A DNA stretch of 64,000 nt, taken from the NCBI GenBank assembly GCA_032718865.1, contig JALUTQ010000033.1:62001-126000 (forward strand), read 5' to 3'. The notes under the pieces were generated by a model, which was not told the origin of the DNA, made no database searches, and was given only the letters and a program-made list of their open reading frames with translations. The position numbers were made by a program, and so were the translations under genes. This document shows positions 12,258-23,202 of the stretch, one piece after another (positions within the stretch are counted from its first letter, which is position 1; every line of letters begins with the position of its first letter). Source of the stretch: Tilletia caries (Eukaryota > Basidiomycota > Exobasidiomycetes > Tilletiales > Tilletiaceae).

Positions 12258-12431
12258 ATGTGTCAACGAAAGATTGAATTGCTAATGTGCCCGTCCTGTT
12301 GGGAGGCCATTGCTATCAAGAAGGAGCACCCCATCCAGGACTGCGGCGACGAGGACTGTAACAGAGTGGAGAAAATTGTATCCGAGGAGGAGGCCGACGG
12401 CCCCTGCCCGGATTGCGTGAGAAAGCAGTGA
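12258..12431 (+). CDS. MC-family small cysteine-rich protein 2
   Basis: A 57-residue protein starting MCQRKIELLMCPSC and ending GPCPDCVRKQ, with spacing C-x8-C-x2-C-x14-C-x4-C-x15-C-x2-C. It has seven cysteines, an acidic middle and no signal peptide. The start is fixed by the family pattern and by the TATA box 120 bp upstream; an in-frame Met at 12069 would put the TATA box inside the gene. A 3' UTR intron (12463-12529, GTGAGT...CTCAG) follows the stop. Its sister is MC gene 3 at 23203. Flanking DNA is almost identical, but the coding core differs at 18 codons, 17 of them replacements, while the last 16 codons are identical. Function unknown. Confidence 0.75.
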   Translation: MCQRKIELLMCPSCWEAIAIKKEHPIQDCGDEDCNRVEKIVSEEEADGPCPDCVRKQ

Positions 12432-12675
12432 AGGCAGCACGACGGTAGCACACAGCCCATAGGTGAGTACCGCAACGTCTTGACCTCTGATAGGAGTTGG
12501 TTTCTGACTCATGTTCGATTGCTTCTCAGGGGCTGAAGAGGTCGTTCACAAAGGACGCGCCTATCTGTGCTCGACAGTTCTGCTTTCCTTCACAGCAAGT
12601 CGAGAGCGTCCACATCAACCCCAGCTCTCCTCCACCTCTTTCCCACCTTTCCTCTACATCTCCACGCTGTATCCT

Positions 12676-13871
12676 CTACCTCCCTTCCCATCTTACTCCT
12701 TCCTGCAGTCCTGCTCCGATGCAGGGGTGCTGACCGAGTCTATGTAATCGAATCATGAAACGCGAAACGTGAAACGTGAAGGGCGTTGTGACGCAGGAAC
12801 GTTTCACAAGATGCCTCTGCCCAGCTTTTCCCACCCTTCGACCTCTTTTTTTCAGGAGAGTGCACGTCACGACATGAGCGGCATACATATGCATTTCGTG
12901 TTTTGCCTTTGAATTTCCAACTAAAAGCATGTCCATGAACAGATTGCAACGGATGAAGAAACGGAATGTATTTCTGGCCGGCTGAAAAAATGAACGCCCT
13001 GACGTAGAAAAGGACAGGAACAAAGTACCGCCGGTTGTTGGGGGGAAGGAGGAGATGAGCCATGCCCGTCCCTCAATCGTGCTGACCAAATACTGCTCGC
13101 AAGCATTTAAAAGGCGTAGCTGCATGAAAAAAATCAACTTGGCCGCCGGCTTCATCACGCCGGGGAAGGGATGGTTGATGAACTTGGTTGTCGCATCGAC
13201 AAAACCGCTATAGCCCAGAGCGAGCTGCCTGATGACGGTCGCCATTTCCTTGGTCTTCTCGAATTTCTGTGATAGAGAGAGGATGCAGGGGGAGAGAGGG
13301 AGGTAGGGAGGGAGGAAGGGAGGGGAGACCAGCGAGGGAGGAAGGGAGGGAAGACCAGAGAGGGAGGGGGAGGGAGAGGGAGAGTGAGAGAGCAAGATTC
13401 AGCGACGTATGGACCATCTGATCTTCGACAACGGCAGGTAAGACTCGATACCACGAACTGGAAAGCCCGAAGACGTTATGGCTCCTGAATTCGGATGGGA
13501 GCTTGAAGTAGACGGGGTCGAGGTCGACTGCATGGATAGCGAAGCAACAGCGGTACTCTGGTTGGCGCGGGATCACGGAACGAGGGTCAGCTGTAGACGA
13601 GCTGCCCAAGACGCTGGAGAAGAACCAAGCGCCCGCGTACTTCGGGCATGGTGGGGCGGAGGAATACATTCATTCGGCCCTGATCCGGAAGTTGGATTGG
13701 TGTGTTATGACGATGCTCTGGGCCTGTTTGAGTGGAATCTTGCGCGATCAGGGCAAGCTGCAGCGTGTGGAGAGACAGCTGATCATTGCACGCTGGGTGG
13801 AGCACCGGCGCTCGTGGCGAATAAGTGGGACACGGCGGCGTAATGACTTCTTTCTCGGGACTTACTGACAC
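12676..13871 (-). pseudogene. possible spliced gene or relic, unidentified
   Basis: On the minus strand a frame at about 13280-13095 reads KFEKTKEMATVIRQLALGYS and continues FVDATTKFINHPFPGVM. It is preceded by a strong acceptor (TATCACAG) and an extremely pyrimidine-rich tract (13270-13390) that would serve as an intron. Upstream frames (13669-13400) include HNVFGLSSSWYRVLP. I recognise no family, find no convincing donor, and cannot define the start, so this may be a gene fragment or chance. Confidence 0.25.
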
Positions 13872-14124
13872 CCAGCCCGTCCGTTCTTGTGACTTGACGA
13901 CAACGAGAAACAGAGAAAGAAGCCTTTCGCTACATTAACCTCCGCTCACGCGCTTGAAGGGTTGGAAGTGGTGATCCACGAGAATTATATGTACGAAGGG
14001 TTTGGTGTCCTCTTTAGAACAGATCCATCTTCCTCTTGGAGAGATCCTTGTACGAGACGGATTGATGACCGAGTCGACAAACGAGTGTGCCTCACAGCAC
14101 GTACTGTCGTGATTTTGGATCCGG
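13872..14124. other. intergenic
   Basis: No gene seen between the possible minus-strand relic and the duplicated promoter block. Confidence 0.3.
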
Positions 14125-14385
14125 TGTCTGACCTTGATGCACTCTGCGACTTCCGCATGTTATGTTATACATATGCTACGGCTTTGCTGGGAATGTGATT
14201 GAACGTACTTCCCTCGGGATGAGCGAAGGCCGCAGCGGCGAAGAAGATGAAGGAAACAGCCGACTCAATTATATAGCCCGTGGCGGATGAGGTGAGGTGA
14301 CACGTATGACGAGTTCGATGGGCGATGGGCTGATGGCTGCGCACTGTGTGAAGCTATAAAAGGATAGAGCGGAGGGAGACGCAAG
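14125..14385 (+). repeat. promoter block shared with TRA1 upstream region
   Basis: Scattered but colinear identity to 33815-34150, including GCAGCGGCGAAGAAGATGAA and an AGCTATAAAAGGATAGAGCG counterpart (AGCTGTAAAAGGACAGAGCG). The left edge (14125-14165, GCACTCTGCGACTTCCGCA) also matches 25690-25712. Confidence 0.6.
14355..14361 (+). promoter_or_regulatory. TATA box of secreted protein gene
   Basis: TATAAAA 153 bp upstream of the ATG at 14508. Confidence 0.6.
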
Positions 14386-14507
14386 AACAATGTTGACCCC
14401 TCCTTCAGCAGGAATCACCAGTCCTTGCATCCGTCGCACTCTCCTTACGCCTTCAACATCACTGAACTCCCAACCTACCAAGCTACCTCCTATCTATCTA
14501 CTACATC

Positions 14508-14826
14508 ATGAAGGCATTCAACTCCAGCATCATGCTCGTTTCCCTTGCGTTTGCGATGGCCCTCGCCGGCGGCGCAAGCGCGGAGATGACCAAACGAAAC
14601 GCTGTGAGTACTCCATTTGCACTCAGTTCCCGTGCACGTGCTTAAGCGCTTAAGATCCAACACTCCTGCGTTATTAATCCGTTATTGTTGGACCTGACAG
14701 TGCAAAGACAAATGCGCTCAAGACGGCAGGCACGCATTTGGTGATTGCAGAAAAAACAATCCGAGTATCCGGGAATGCGAGGTGGTGAAAAACCAAACAT
14801 ACCACGAATGCCTTAAAGGCTGTTAA
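14508..14826 (+). CDS. secreted cysteine-rich protein (6 Cys), two exons
   Basis: A predicted 73-residue secreted protein. Exon 1 (14508-14603) encodes a signal peptide (MKAFNSSIMLVSLAFAMALA, then GGASA) and a short basic tail, EMTKRNA, that could hold a KR processing site. A phase-0 intron (14604-14700, GTGAGT...GACAG) follows. Exon 2 (14701-14826) encodes the mature part with six cysteines, opening CKDKC and closing HECLKGC, a size and count typical of small disulfide-rich peptides. No family is recognised; an effector-like role is inference. It lies between two blocks (14125-14385 and 15155-15330) that are colinear with the DNA just upstream of TRA1, where no such gene exists. Confidence 0.7.
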
Positions 14827-15154
14827 TAGTCGAGCAAGACACCATACGCTCGCCATACATCGTCGAGCTCCAGGCATCGACATTCGACTCACCTTCCGTC
14901 GTTCATGCGCTCATGATTGGGACCAGTCCATCATGGAGACACCCTGCGTATGGCCCGAGACGAGTTCTCGTCCGACCTTCTGCCCGTATTCCTCCGCTAT
15001 GAATGGTATCAACGTTCGATGCCCGCGAACAGGCGTGACTGCGTGAGGGTGTGTATGTCTGGGTGAGGGAGGGAGAGAGAGAGGTGAGCAGGCAACTAGG
15101 CAACCAGGCGAGGTCAGCTGTATGGGAAAGAGAGCCGCAGAGAGAAGAGAGGAA
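14827..15154. other. 3' flank of secreted protein gene
   Basis: No gene seen. It ends in a (GAGT)n run at about 15158-15184. Confidence 0.4.
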
Positions 15155-15590
15155 CGTGAGTGAGTGAGTGAGTGAGTGAGTGAGTGGATCAGTCGGACCT
15201 CCACTTGCAGCTGCGATTCTCCCACGCTGTCCACATCTGGATTCTGGAATGATTTCGCGCTCATCCATCCAACTGGCTGCCAACGTCGAGCTCGAACCAG
15301 GGACGCGCCGAGCTGAGCAGAGCGCAAGACAACCCAAGCACTCCTCCGCCACTCCCCCACCTCTCTAGGCTGTATCCTCTCCTTCCCTTCCCATCTTACT
15401 CCTTCCTTCCCTTCTTGAAGGCTGCCGCCGTCTTGCGTTGCATATCGTCTTGCTGTTACGAGTGACCGCGACATTGATCTTCAGGACGTTCCCTTTCAGG
15501 TATGGCGCCTCTTTGCAACAGGGTTGAGAGAGTGAACTTACCTACTTGCTCTGGTCACATGTCGAAGGGAGATAACGTTCTGCAATCCCT
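15155..15590 (+). repeat. chimeric repeat: TRA1 leader joined to MC-unit tail
   Basis: 15155-15328 matches the TRA1 5' leader (34210-34392) up to the last bases before the TRA1 start codon, including GTGGATCAGTCGGACCTCCA. 15330-15590 matches 23561-23850 downstream of MC gene 3, including GTCGAAGGGAGATAACGTTC. No coding sequence is shared. Confidence 0.75.
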
Positions 15591-16064
15591 TCCTCCCCCA
15601 TATCGTCTTTTATCCCTTACCCCTCTCCCCCGCTCACAATCTCTCTGACGTCTCTAAAAAGTTTCCCAAACCCTTTATTCCTTACTCAGGAAGTTGACGC
15701 TCCACTCCCTACGCTTCATCTTCTGCAAGCTCCATGGTGCGGGCACACGTTACGGTGAGCACATGGCGGCCTACGATGTTTGCTTGACGGCTCTTGCTAA
15801 CTTGACTTTCCATTCCATTCCCTGCGTACACCACCCTTCAGACCTCTTTTTTACACCACACACCACCGCTCGCCAAGACGCGACACGGCACAAGTGTCTG
15901 ACTACCGCCATCTGCCCTCCTCTCGTCTTTCCTCTTTCCCTTCGATTCATGACACAGGTTTGGTTCATGATACAGGCAAGGATCAGCGCTGGCAGACGTC
16001 CGACTCCGGATGTTCATACCGACACGGTCCTGCATCACCTCAAGATCGATCATTTCGTCTGGTC
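15591..16064. other. intergenic
   Basis: No gene supported. Pyrimidine-rich stretches are present, but no repeats or motifs were recognised. Confidence 0.3.
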
Positions 16065-16416
16065 TCAGAGACATTCCACCCGGCCATTCAATCTCATGCC
16101 CACGAGTAGTGACAATTGCAGTAGCTGACTTGACCGTGATTGATCACCACATCTGCAGACACCTGACCCTGTCGTCTCCCATCTCCCCCCGACCCCGGCA
16201 TACCGCTCCACCTTACCGGTTCCATCGCTTCCTTGGATCGAACACTTTCTCCGGTTCCGGCGCATTTCTCGAGTTCAACAGTCAGCTGCCAAGGTAGCTG
16301 GTCCGCAAGCGTGAGTCTGTTCCAATGCGATGACCCGCCGACCAGCGCTGATGATTCCATCCTTGATCCCACCCAGGCTTCCATTGACACGTCCGATGGT
16401 CTGCTGCTTGGCACTC
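16065..16416 (-). pseudogene. possible CsbD-like gene relic
   Basis: The minus strand opens MSAKQQTIGRVNGSLGGIKD, reminiscent of the N-terminus of small fungal CsbD-like stress proteins. Later frames contain GTGKVERYAGVGGRW, which could correspond to the repeated helical unit. The frame is interrupted within about 45 codons and no clean intron restores it. The resemblance is weak and made by eye. Confidence 0.2.
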
Positions 16417-16827
16417 ATGATGCTTGATGGGTCAGTAATGTTTAAATCACGAATCCGGCAGTCCTGATGTCTCGTCTTTCCAGCAGCGACATTCCTCCTT
16501 CCCACGTCGCCCTTCGTCTCACCTTTCGTTTCGCTGTTCCGCATCGCCCTCTCTTTCCTCGTCTCCACCAGACAAACCACATTGTGCTCTGCTGCATCAC
16601 TAGTACGGCATGATTTTGCTGGCTCAGGGCGACAGATTGAGCTCGCTGCTTCCCTGTTTTCCAACAGTGAGAAAGCGCATAGCGAAGCGATCTCCATCAA
16701 CGCCGGCGGAAGGCAAACCCAGGCTGTACTATTCACGCACGTTGCCCAGGTGATGAAAGCGAGTCGGCCACCTTTGCGCTCTTGACAGGATCCTATTGAT
16801 TGGCATGAAAATGTTCATTTCTTCATC
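16417..16827. other. intergenic
   Basis: No gene seen up to the left half of the interrupted duplicated unit. Confidence 0.3.
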
Positions 16828-17220
16828 ATTTGCAGAACCTCATACTGTTCGAAGACAAAGGGACCCTCGCCATCGCGATGCCAGATGCTCTTTACTCACC
16901 TTTGTCTCCAGCCTATTGACAAGGACAGCTACACCAGCACAGCAGCACAGCACTGACACAGCCCTGCCTTCTCAGCTTTCCTTTCGATCGATTTCGGATC
17001 GTACTCACTCACTTCTTTCTTTCGACGTTGGCGACGCCTCGGATTGCGTGGCGATACGGCGATACAACAGAAGGTGAGTTATAACTAGCACTCCACGGCT
17101 TATGGCTGACTGCTCTTATCATTCATTGGTTGTTTCTATGACCTTGTCCAGATCACATCGCAATCCTCGTTACATGATGCAATGTCATTAAATCTCCCGA
17201 CCACAGCGACTCAACACTCA
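16828..17220 (+). repeat. left half of interrupted duplicated unit
   Basis: Colinear with 11609-12001 (offset 5219, no indels). The match stops at CTCAACACTCA, where the DIRS-like element begins. The right half resumes at 22951. Confidence 0.9.
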
Positions 17221-17596
17221 GCCTTGCTCGCTCAGTGATGTGGCCACGTGTAACGTTTCTAATTGTAACTGGTTCTGGTCTGGATACATGCGCCTATGCA
17301 CAGCGTGTGCAGTGAGGGTTGGGTAAGAGCGTTCCCGCTCGCACGTCGATGCAGTCTGACCCGGAGCGTACCCCTCCGCGATAGCTCGCTCGGGAGCAGA
17401 CTGTCACGACGTGCACCCCCCTCAGGCGCTCCAATGCGTGCAGATCGCGGGCACTGAGGAGAACTTGTGGTGTTCGAGGCGGAAAAAATTGAGGCTGGAG
17501 ACTGACGAAACTTGTGGGTCGATACCGAAAGGCAGAAAATGAGGTCGAAGTCGATCTGACTGGAACGAAACTGGACACCGCATGGCGACATCTTCG

Positions 17597-19361
17597 TCAG
17601 CCGTAGAACAAGCCGTCGGGCGCAAGGTCGCCGAAGGATGCTGCATGGCGTACGTAGTTGTCGCGGATATAAGTGAGGTAGGCATCGGACTGCCACCCTC
17701 CTCTGGTCCGAATATCTTCCATTGGTTTATTTGCTGCAAAGAAGAGAGTTGCTCCGCCGATACGGAAGCAGTGTCCCGTCACCGGTTCCCGCCCCGCTGC
17801 CGAAAGCCAAGTATTGATGGTCCGCGAAAAAGAGACCCTCGGTGAGCTCGTACCGGTTCCCGTTCTCTCCCACGTACGAGAACGCTCCCAGAGCGTTTGC
17901 TGACTCGTCAGCACGCGGCGCATTGAGAGCACGGTGACGTTGCACCGCCTTCACCGGACAAAGATTCGGTAGATGGCGCTGTTCAGAAACGATTCGGTCG
18001 AAGCCTGCGTTTCCGCGCGCCTTCTCTGATGGAAGCGCGAGAATCATCGAGGCCGGACCACCTGGAGACACTGGAGCTTGCTCGATGAGGTGGGTCCATC
18101 TAGGACGATCCTCATGGGGTGACGTGCCGTTCCGGACCGTGAACTCGCCCGGGCGACACATGGCGTAGAACGCAAAGAGAGCCGCGGCTACGATAGCCAC
18201 ATGGGCGCGATCGTTGGGCTTGGGAGACTGGGAGATGACGACAATGTCGTTCAGGCGGACGGGGCGACGCTTCTCGAGGGGAGGAAGAGACTCGATCTTG
18301 ACGGCTTTCTGGAACGCCTTCTGCTCTTTGCGCTCCAGTGACCACGGCATGCGCTGGATCTTGTGCCACCATGCAAGTGCGTGCGTGCGGTGCTCGATTG
18401 TGGACGCTCGCAGGCTCGTCATGTCTTTGCGCAAGTAGAGGAGGAGAATATTGGAAGCTGTAGGAAACCGGAAGTGGAGGGGTACGCCCAACTCGTCACA
18501 CCAGCAGAGAAACGCAATGATATGCCCCGCATACTTTACACGCGTCTTTGCCTTCACGGACGACCACAGGATCAGGGACGCAGCGCGAGCAACCGCTAGA
18601 TCCGTGGACCCGTGCGCCATCTGGACCAAGTGTGAGGCCGGAGTCAGCCGGAGCGCAAGCTCCTCTCGAGGCTTCAGCGCGTGTGCAGCGTCGGCCGTGA
18701 GGACGGAGGTGGCTACATTATCGATTGACAAAGTGGACCACACGTCCGCTGTGAGAAGGCTCCTTGCTGGGACGATCTGGGTCAGGGACTGGGAGGGATT
18801 GTCTGCGGGAGACGCCGGGTCCAAGGCTGCTGCCGAGGCTGTTGCCGACGCTGCTGCTGACGCTGCTGCGAGGGTGGACCGGGACCGAGTCGTACGGGAT
18901 GAGGGTGGAATTTGCCGAAATCGAGAGCGGCGAGGTGCGGAGCTGAAAGGGATTGGAAGAGGCAGAGTGGGGTGGGACGAGGAGGGTATGGTCGGAGAGA
19001 GTTGAGTGGCTGGGAGAGTGAGGGAGGAAAGAGCAGACGCTGATTGCTGAGAGATGAGCTCGAACGCAGCGGGAGACGACGGGTTTGAGGTCGGATTGCC
19101 GGATCGTAGACGACGATCGCGACGCTGGGCGCCCGACATACCGGTGACGGGCAGTGGAAGTAGATTGAACTCGTGGGAATACGTGCTGGCGCCCCGGACT
19201 CGGTCACGAATCCGAGGTCTGGAGGAATGGAGACTGGAGGTCAGGGGAGTTCCGTTCGGTGGTAAGGCCGTCCCTCGTCCGGAACTGGACGGACGAGGAA
19301 CCTCCGACGAACTCATGACTGGCAGGTGACAACCTGGAGCTCCTGCCAGGGTGCCACCCAA
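17597..19361 (-). pseudogene. tyrosine recombinase of element 1, frameshifted
   Basis: A site-specific tyrosine recombinase expected to integrate the circular cDNA of the element. The N-terminal 200 residues are Ser/Ala/Pro-rich. A core-binding region follows (TRVKYAGHIIAFLCWCDELG), then the catalytic part with FYAMCRPGEF (first Arg). The frame then drifts. The second half of the active site, GHCFRIGGAT (HxxR) and GGWQSDAYLTYIRDNY (Trp and the Tyr nucleophile), is read in another frame from about 17850 to 17597. The switch occurs near the T-run at about 17835 (GGTCTCTTTTTCGC), consistent with a one-base indel, real or from sequencing. The frame overlaps the end of the RT-RNase H gene by about 49 bp. 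Confidence 0.8.
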
Positions 19362-21713
19362 TCGAAGGTGAGTGGGGCGAACTGCGTGCAGTCACCCCGA
19401 GAAGGCGCATCGGCCGGGTTCGCCGCCGACGCGATGTACGACACCGCCATCGAGATTCCGTGTTGTGAGGCAATCTCTGACATTCCCATAAGGCACCGGT
19501 TGGTCCACAGGCTTCGTGACCTCCCTTTGCGCACCGCAAAAACCACACCAAGGTTGTCCACCTCGAACTTCACCACGTAATCCCTCGCTCCCTCCGCAAT
19601 GCTGGCTTGAAGGGCAAGGTGGAGCGCCCATGCCTCCATGACACCGATGTCGACTTCGGGACGCTCGATCCATCCTGGCAGCGGCCAGAACTTTGCCCGC
19701 CCGTCAATCACCACGCCGCATCCCATGTCGGAGGCGTCAGAGCGCAGAGTGTGCTCAAATGACCGGGCGGGGATGTGGAACGACCTGGAGAGGTTTGGGA
19801 GCTGGAGAAATGCAGTCCACTCCTTTGCTTCTCGCCTTGCAGCAGTCGAAAGCTCGAGGCTGTGGTGGGGATTGGATCGATGAAAGCGGGCTCGTAGTGC
19901 GAAGAGTGCGTTGAGGTGGGAGCGCCTCTCACCGAAGACCGCGCAGGTGTGAACGAGGGTGCCCAACATGCTTGAAACGTCCCGATATGTCACCTTCTCC
20001 TTGTTCTGGAAGATCGTCAGCTTCCGCAGATACTTGTCCCTCTTCTCCTCTCCTATAGCAACCGTCCCCGCATCTAGATCCCACGTAAACCCCAGCAAGG
20101 CAAACTGCCGCGTCCACCCAAAGCGCTTTGTTGGGTGAACCTTCCAGCCAAAGAATTTGACCTCTTCGTACACCTCGTCCTCCGTCGGTACCGGCGCGTC
20201 CCGCATCACCATGTGATCGTCGGCGAAGTGTCGTGCTCGCACAGACGGAAAACGGTGCTCCAACCACGCGCACAAGACGTCGCAGAGTTGGCCGAAGATC
20301 GCGGACATCGTCGCAATGCCGAACATTCCCACTACCCACACAAAGAATTGACCCTCCACCGAGAAGACAAACCGCTGGCGCTGGGCTGGGAGGTTTGGGA
20401 CTTGCTGGTAGGCGTCGGAAAGATCGAACCCCATAACCGTCGCCGTCGTAGTAGCCGTGGAAAGCAAGGTCTGTGGAGTCATAATGGTTTATAAGTCAGC
20501 ATCACGTTCCGAAGTCAATCCGCATCATACTGTTTCACGCTCTGCAAGATCCCAGTGCCTGTCTGCGTCCAGTGTCCCTGTCCAACCTCATCCCTTTTCC
20601 CTCTAGCCGACGAAGACGCACTAGGCTGCTCGAACACTGTAAAATGACGGGGCACTCCGCTACGCCGGAGGGCGGAGACCAGATCCGTCTCGGCTGGAGA
20701 CGGAGATGGACTGGACTGGACTGGAGGGCGACGACGCAAAAGCCGATCGCTGGACTGGAATGGACTGGGCTGGACTGGACTGGGCTGAACTGGGGCACTG
20801 GGCTGGAGGACGACGACACAAGGCCGAGCGCTCGACTGGACTGGACTGGACGGACTGGAGGGCGACGGCACTGAGGCCGAACGCGTGACTGGGCTGGGGT
20901 CTGGACTCTGGAGCTTGTTCTCACCTTAACTTCCTCCAATAGAAACCATTCGCACTCCCATCCCTCATCCTTAACCTCCTCATTGATAGACTTGATCCCC
21001 TCTCCTGCTTGTGCGTTTGCGTCCGTGTGTTCGAGTCTCGGCCACGAGGCGTTAAAACACACTCGGTTCTTTTCTGGTTTGGTCGACGTTGCTGGCGTGT
21101 GGACAATGAGGAGGGGGATCAAAATGAAGGGTCCCACCTCCCTCTCTATGTCGGACTGGGCAAATGGACCGTGTGCGTACCTGTCCTTCAAGGCCTTGTC
21201 GCACCACGCCCGCACGATGTCAATCTGATCGTTCTTGAAGTGGTTGGGAGCAATGACTGTCTTGTTCGGGAGGGACAGAGGACCAACCGAGAAGCCTGTC
21301 TTCAATCCCTCGACAATGTGAGCTAGCCGAACTTGATGTGAAGCTGGGAGTACTCGAAGCGCGGTCTCGAACGTCTGCGCAACTAGAGGAGAGAGTGGCG
21401 CTACTCGGAAAGCGTGCCACGCGCTTCCAGACCTAGATGGAGCCGTGACACTTGAGTGCTGGGTGACCGTCAGCGCCGCACTTCGAGCAGTAGTGGCCCC
21501 AGCTGCAGTTTCCTGCTGCCAGGCAATCGATGGACCTGTTGAATCGGTCGCAGAAAGCGACAGACTTGCCCTTCCAACGCCATCCCAGCTTCCCGAGATT
21601 CTCGAGGTCGGGAGAGAACGCCTGTCGGCAGTCTCGGAAGTCGTGGTCGCACCAGCGGCAGCAGGCCGTACAGTAGAGCGACGGTCGGCGGTCGGGCCGG
21701 TCGCTGCCGGCAC
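19313..21713 (-). CDS. reverse transcriptase-RNase H of element 1, spliced
   Basis: A polyprotein of about 648 residues in two exons, 20925-21713 and 19313-20470. The intron 20471-20924 (GTGAGA...CCACAG) is phase 0 at both ends and joins EEVK to TLLSTATTTATVMGFDL. The RT motifs are MGFDLSDAYQQVP and the catalytic box ARHFADDHMV. RNase H follows with Asp in LRSDASDMGCGV, Glu in GVMEAWALHLAL, Asp in FEVDNLGVVFAV and Asp in NPADAPSRG. This RT-RH order without protease or integrase is the DIRS-like arrangement. The frame overlaps the end of Gag by about 280 bp in another frame. The exact start (21713) is the first Met of the frame and is uncertain. Confidence 0.8.
20640..20915. repeat. CTGGA-type minisatellite inside the RT intron
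   Basis: Many direct copies of CTGGA/CTGGG, interspersed with longer units containing GGCGACG and AGGACGACGAC, fill more than half of the 454-bp intron of element 1. Confidence 0.85.
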
Positions 21714-22755
21714 GGGGCCCCTTTGGAGGGATTGCGCCTCCGTCCCGGGGAGAGTAGGAGGGAGGCGCCCGCTGAAAGGGCATGTCGTCCCAGTCGCGCT
21801 CTCGGCGTTTGAGGGCCGGTACGGAAGGGCCGCCAGAGGATGATGAGGCTTGGGGCTGGGTGGGCTGGAACTTTGAGGATGGAGGAGGGGCAGCAGCCGA
21901 AGGCAGCGGAGCTACTGTCGGTCCGTACACGCTCTGGTCGCGGAGCGCCTCCATGGCCGCTCCCACCTTGCCGATGGTGTCGCCCTCGGCGCGCAAGAGA
22001 TCGGCGACGAGTGTGGATGTCGTTCTTGTGAAGTCGTCGACGTATCCTGGCGGCTTGTTGCACTGACGCTCGGCCTTCCGGAGCAGTGATTCGTTTATTT
22101 TTCCTATGTCAAACGCCATTCCCACACCTGACTCTCGCTTCGCCCACATTGCCTCCAGACAGCGCTTGATGTAGAGGCGCCAGACGGCCCAGTGCTCGTC
22201 GGTCGCGCGGGTAATGACGGTGAGGTGCATCTCCTCGAGGAGGACGGCATGGTTCTTGTCGGCGTCCTCGGTGGGAGACCCCATGGCGCGACACAGGCTG
22301 GCCAGCACCTGGATGGCTTGATGAGTGGCGCCGCGGGGAAGGAAGGAGTCTTTGCGGTAAGCGTCGTTGAGGCGCTCCTGGTTCTTGTTGTTGAGAGGGA
22401 AGGTGAGCGGTTTGCGCGTCTCCCCGTCCTCAGAGCTGACCAGCGCATCGACCGTCAACCAGATCAGCGGGGGGCGGCGTCCCGTCCTGACGAGCTCGAC
22501 GATGTCGGCCGGGACGTTGAAGGAAGCGCCTGGCCAAGGCTCGACGACCGTGTCTGCGTGGTCGGGGTCGACTTGGAAGGACGGGAGACCCTGTTGCTTG
22601 TCGCCCGCTGCGTTTCCTTCGCGGAAGAGCCGCAGTTCCTCCACGAAGGCCCGAGCGAGGCCGGTCTGTTGTGCAGCCGCCGCAGCAGCCGCCGCCGCCA
22701 CCGCCGCAGCGGCAGCAGCAGCAGGAGCTGGGTCGGGGTTTGGGGCGTCGGCCAT
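21433..22755 (-). CDS. Gag-like protein of element 1
   Basis: A 440-residue intact frame. It begins with an Ala-rich stretch (MADAPNPDPAPAAAAA), then a globular region (about 60-270), a Pro/Ser-rich linker and a C-terminal cysteine/histidine region. That region contains CTACCRWCDHDFRDC and a second cluster ending YCSKCGADGHPALKCHGSI, which resembles retroviral-type zinc knuckles. Its role would be packaging of element RNA; this follows from its position ahead of RT and from the knuckles, not from recognised Gag homology. It is the first gene in coding order, starting about 195 bp inside the element end. Confidence 0.75.
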   Translation of the reverse strand: MADAPNPDPAPAAAAAAAVAAAAAAAAAQQTGLARAFVEELRLFREGNAAGDKQQGLPSFQVDPDHADTVVEPWPGASFNVPADIVELVRTGRRPPLIWLTVDALVSSEDGETRKPLTFPLNNKNQERLNDAYRKDSFLPRGATHQAIQVLASLCRAMGSPTEDADKNHAVLLEEMHLTVITRATDEHWAVWRLYIKRCLEAMWAKRESGVGMAFDIGKINESLLRKAERQCNKPPGYVDDFTRTTSTLVADLLRAEGDTIGKVGAAMEALRDQSVYGPTVAPLPSAAAPPPSSKFQPTQPQASSSSGGPSVPALKRRERDWDDMPFQRAPPSYSPRDGGAIPPKGPRAGSDRPDRRPSLYCTACCRWCDHDFRDCRQAFSPDLENLGKLGWRWKGKSVAFCDRFNRSIDCLAAGNCSWGHYCSKCGADGHPALKCHGSI

Positions 22756-23082
22756 TGTTGGTGCTGAAGAGTGTTACTTGGTGAGTTTTTGTCCTTGAAC
22801 AGAGCGTAGCGAGCAAGTCGAGCGAAGTGATGGTCACTCGCCACGTCAGTCGTGTCTCTTTCTCATCATTTCTATTCCGCTCTCCTTGCACCTCCACTTT
22901 CCTAGCAAGGCTCTGCGTCCCGCTTACTCCCGCGCAAGACTATCAACTGTTCACTAGTCACTACTGATTGTCCAACATGCCCTGGACCATGTCGCATCCT
23001 GATCCTCTCTCCGATGCCTTGCAGGGAAATTTTCAGTCCTGGAGTGATGCGCTACAGCGCCAGGGGCCTGACCGAGGGTTCG

Positions 23083-23089
23083 TATAAAA
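23083..23089 (+). promoter_or_regulatory. TATA box of MC gene 3
   Basis: TATAAAA 120 bp upstream of the ATG at 23203, identical in context to 12138. Confidence 0.6.
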
Positions 23090-23202
23090 GGAGATGGCCA
23101 ACTTGCGTCTGTGCCGGCAACGTCAACAACATCTCGCCGTTCCTCAAGCCTCCGAGCTCACCACATCAAGGCTTTCGTTCCACACAACTCCGACCAGCAT
23201 CC

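Larger units (their letters stand above)
11609..12710 (+). repeat. duplicated unit, uninterrupted copy (carries MC gene 2)
   Basis: 11609-12001 matches 16828-17220 with no indels and a few percent substitutions. 12006-12600 matches 22951-23545 with a constant offset of 10945 and no indels. In this copy the two parts are contiguous; in the other copy a 5.7-kb transposon separates them. The pyrimidine-rich tail (12606-12710) also resembles 15345-15420. Confidence 0.9.
17221..22950 (-). mobile_element. DIRS/Ngaro-like element 1, 5.73 kb
   Basis: Its boundaries are given by comparison with the uninterrupted unit at 11609-12600, where only four bases (12002-12005) lie between the flanks. In coding orientation it starts near 22950 and ends at 17221. 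It carries Gag, RT-RNase H and a tyrosine recombinase, all on the minus strand, with no integrase or protease domain, as in DIRS/Ngaro elements. Terminal motifs at 22800-22950 and 17221-17380 recur side by side in the split solo repeat at 51585-53881. Unlike element 2, I do not see a second internal A-B copy, so its 3' end may be incomplete. The recombinase has a frameshift. Confidence 0.85.

Noticed and set aside
20640..20915. Repeat array considered as CRISPR or as coding repeats
   Set aside because: The units are short, direct and without unique spacers, lie in a eukaryotic intron with good splice sites, and translate to no consistent peptide repeat.
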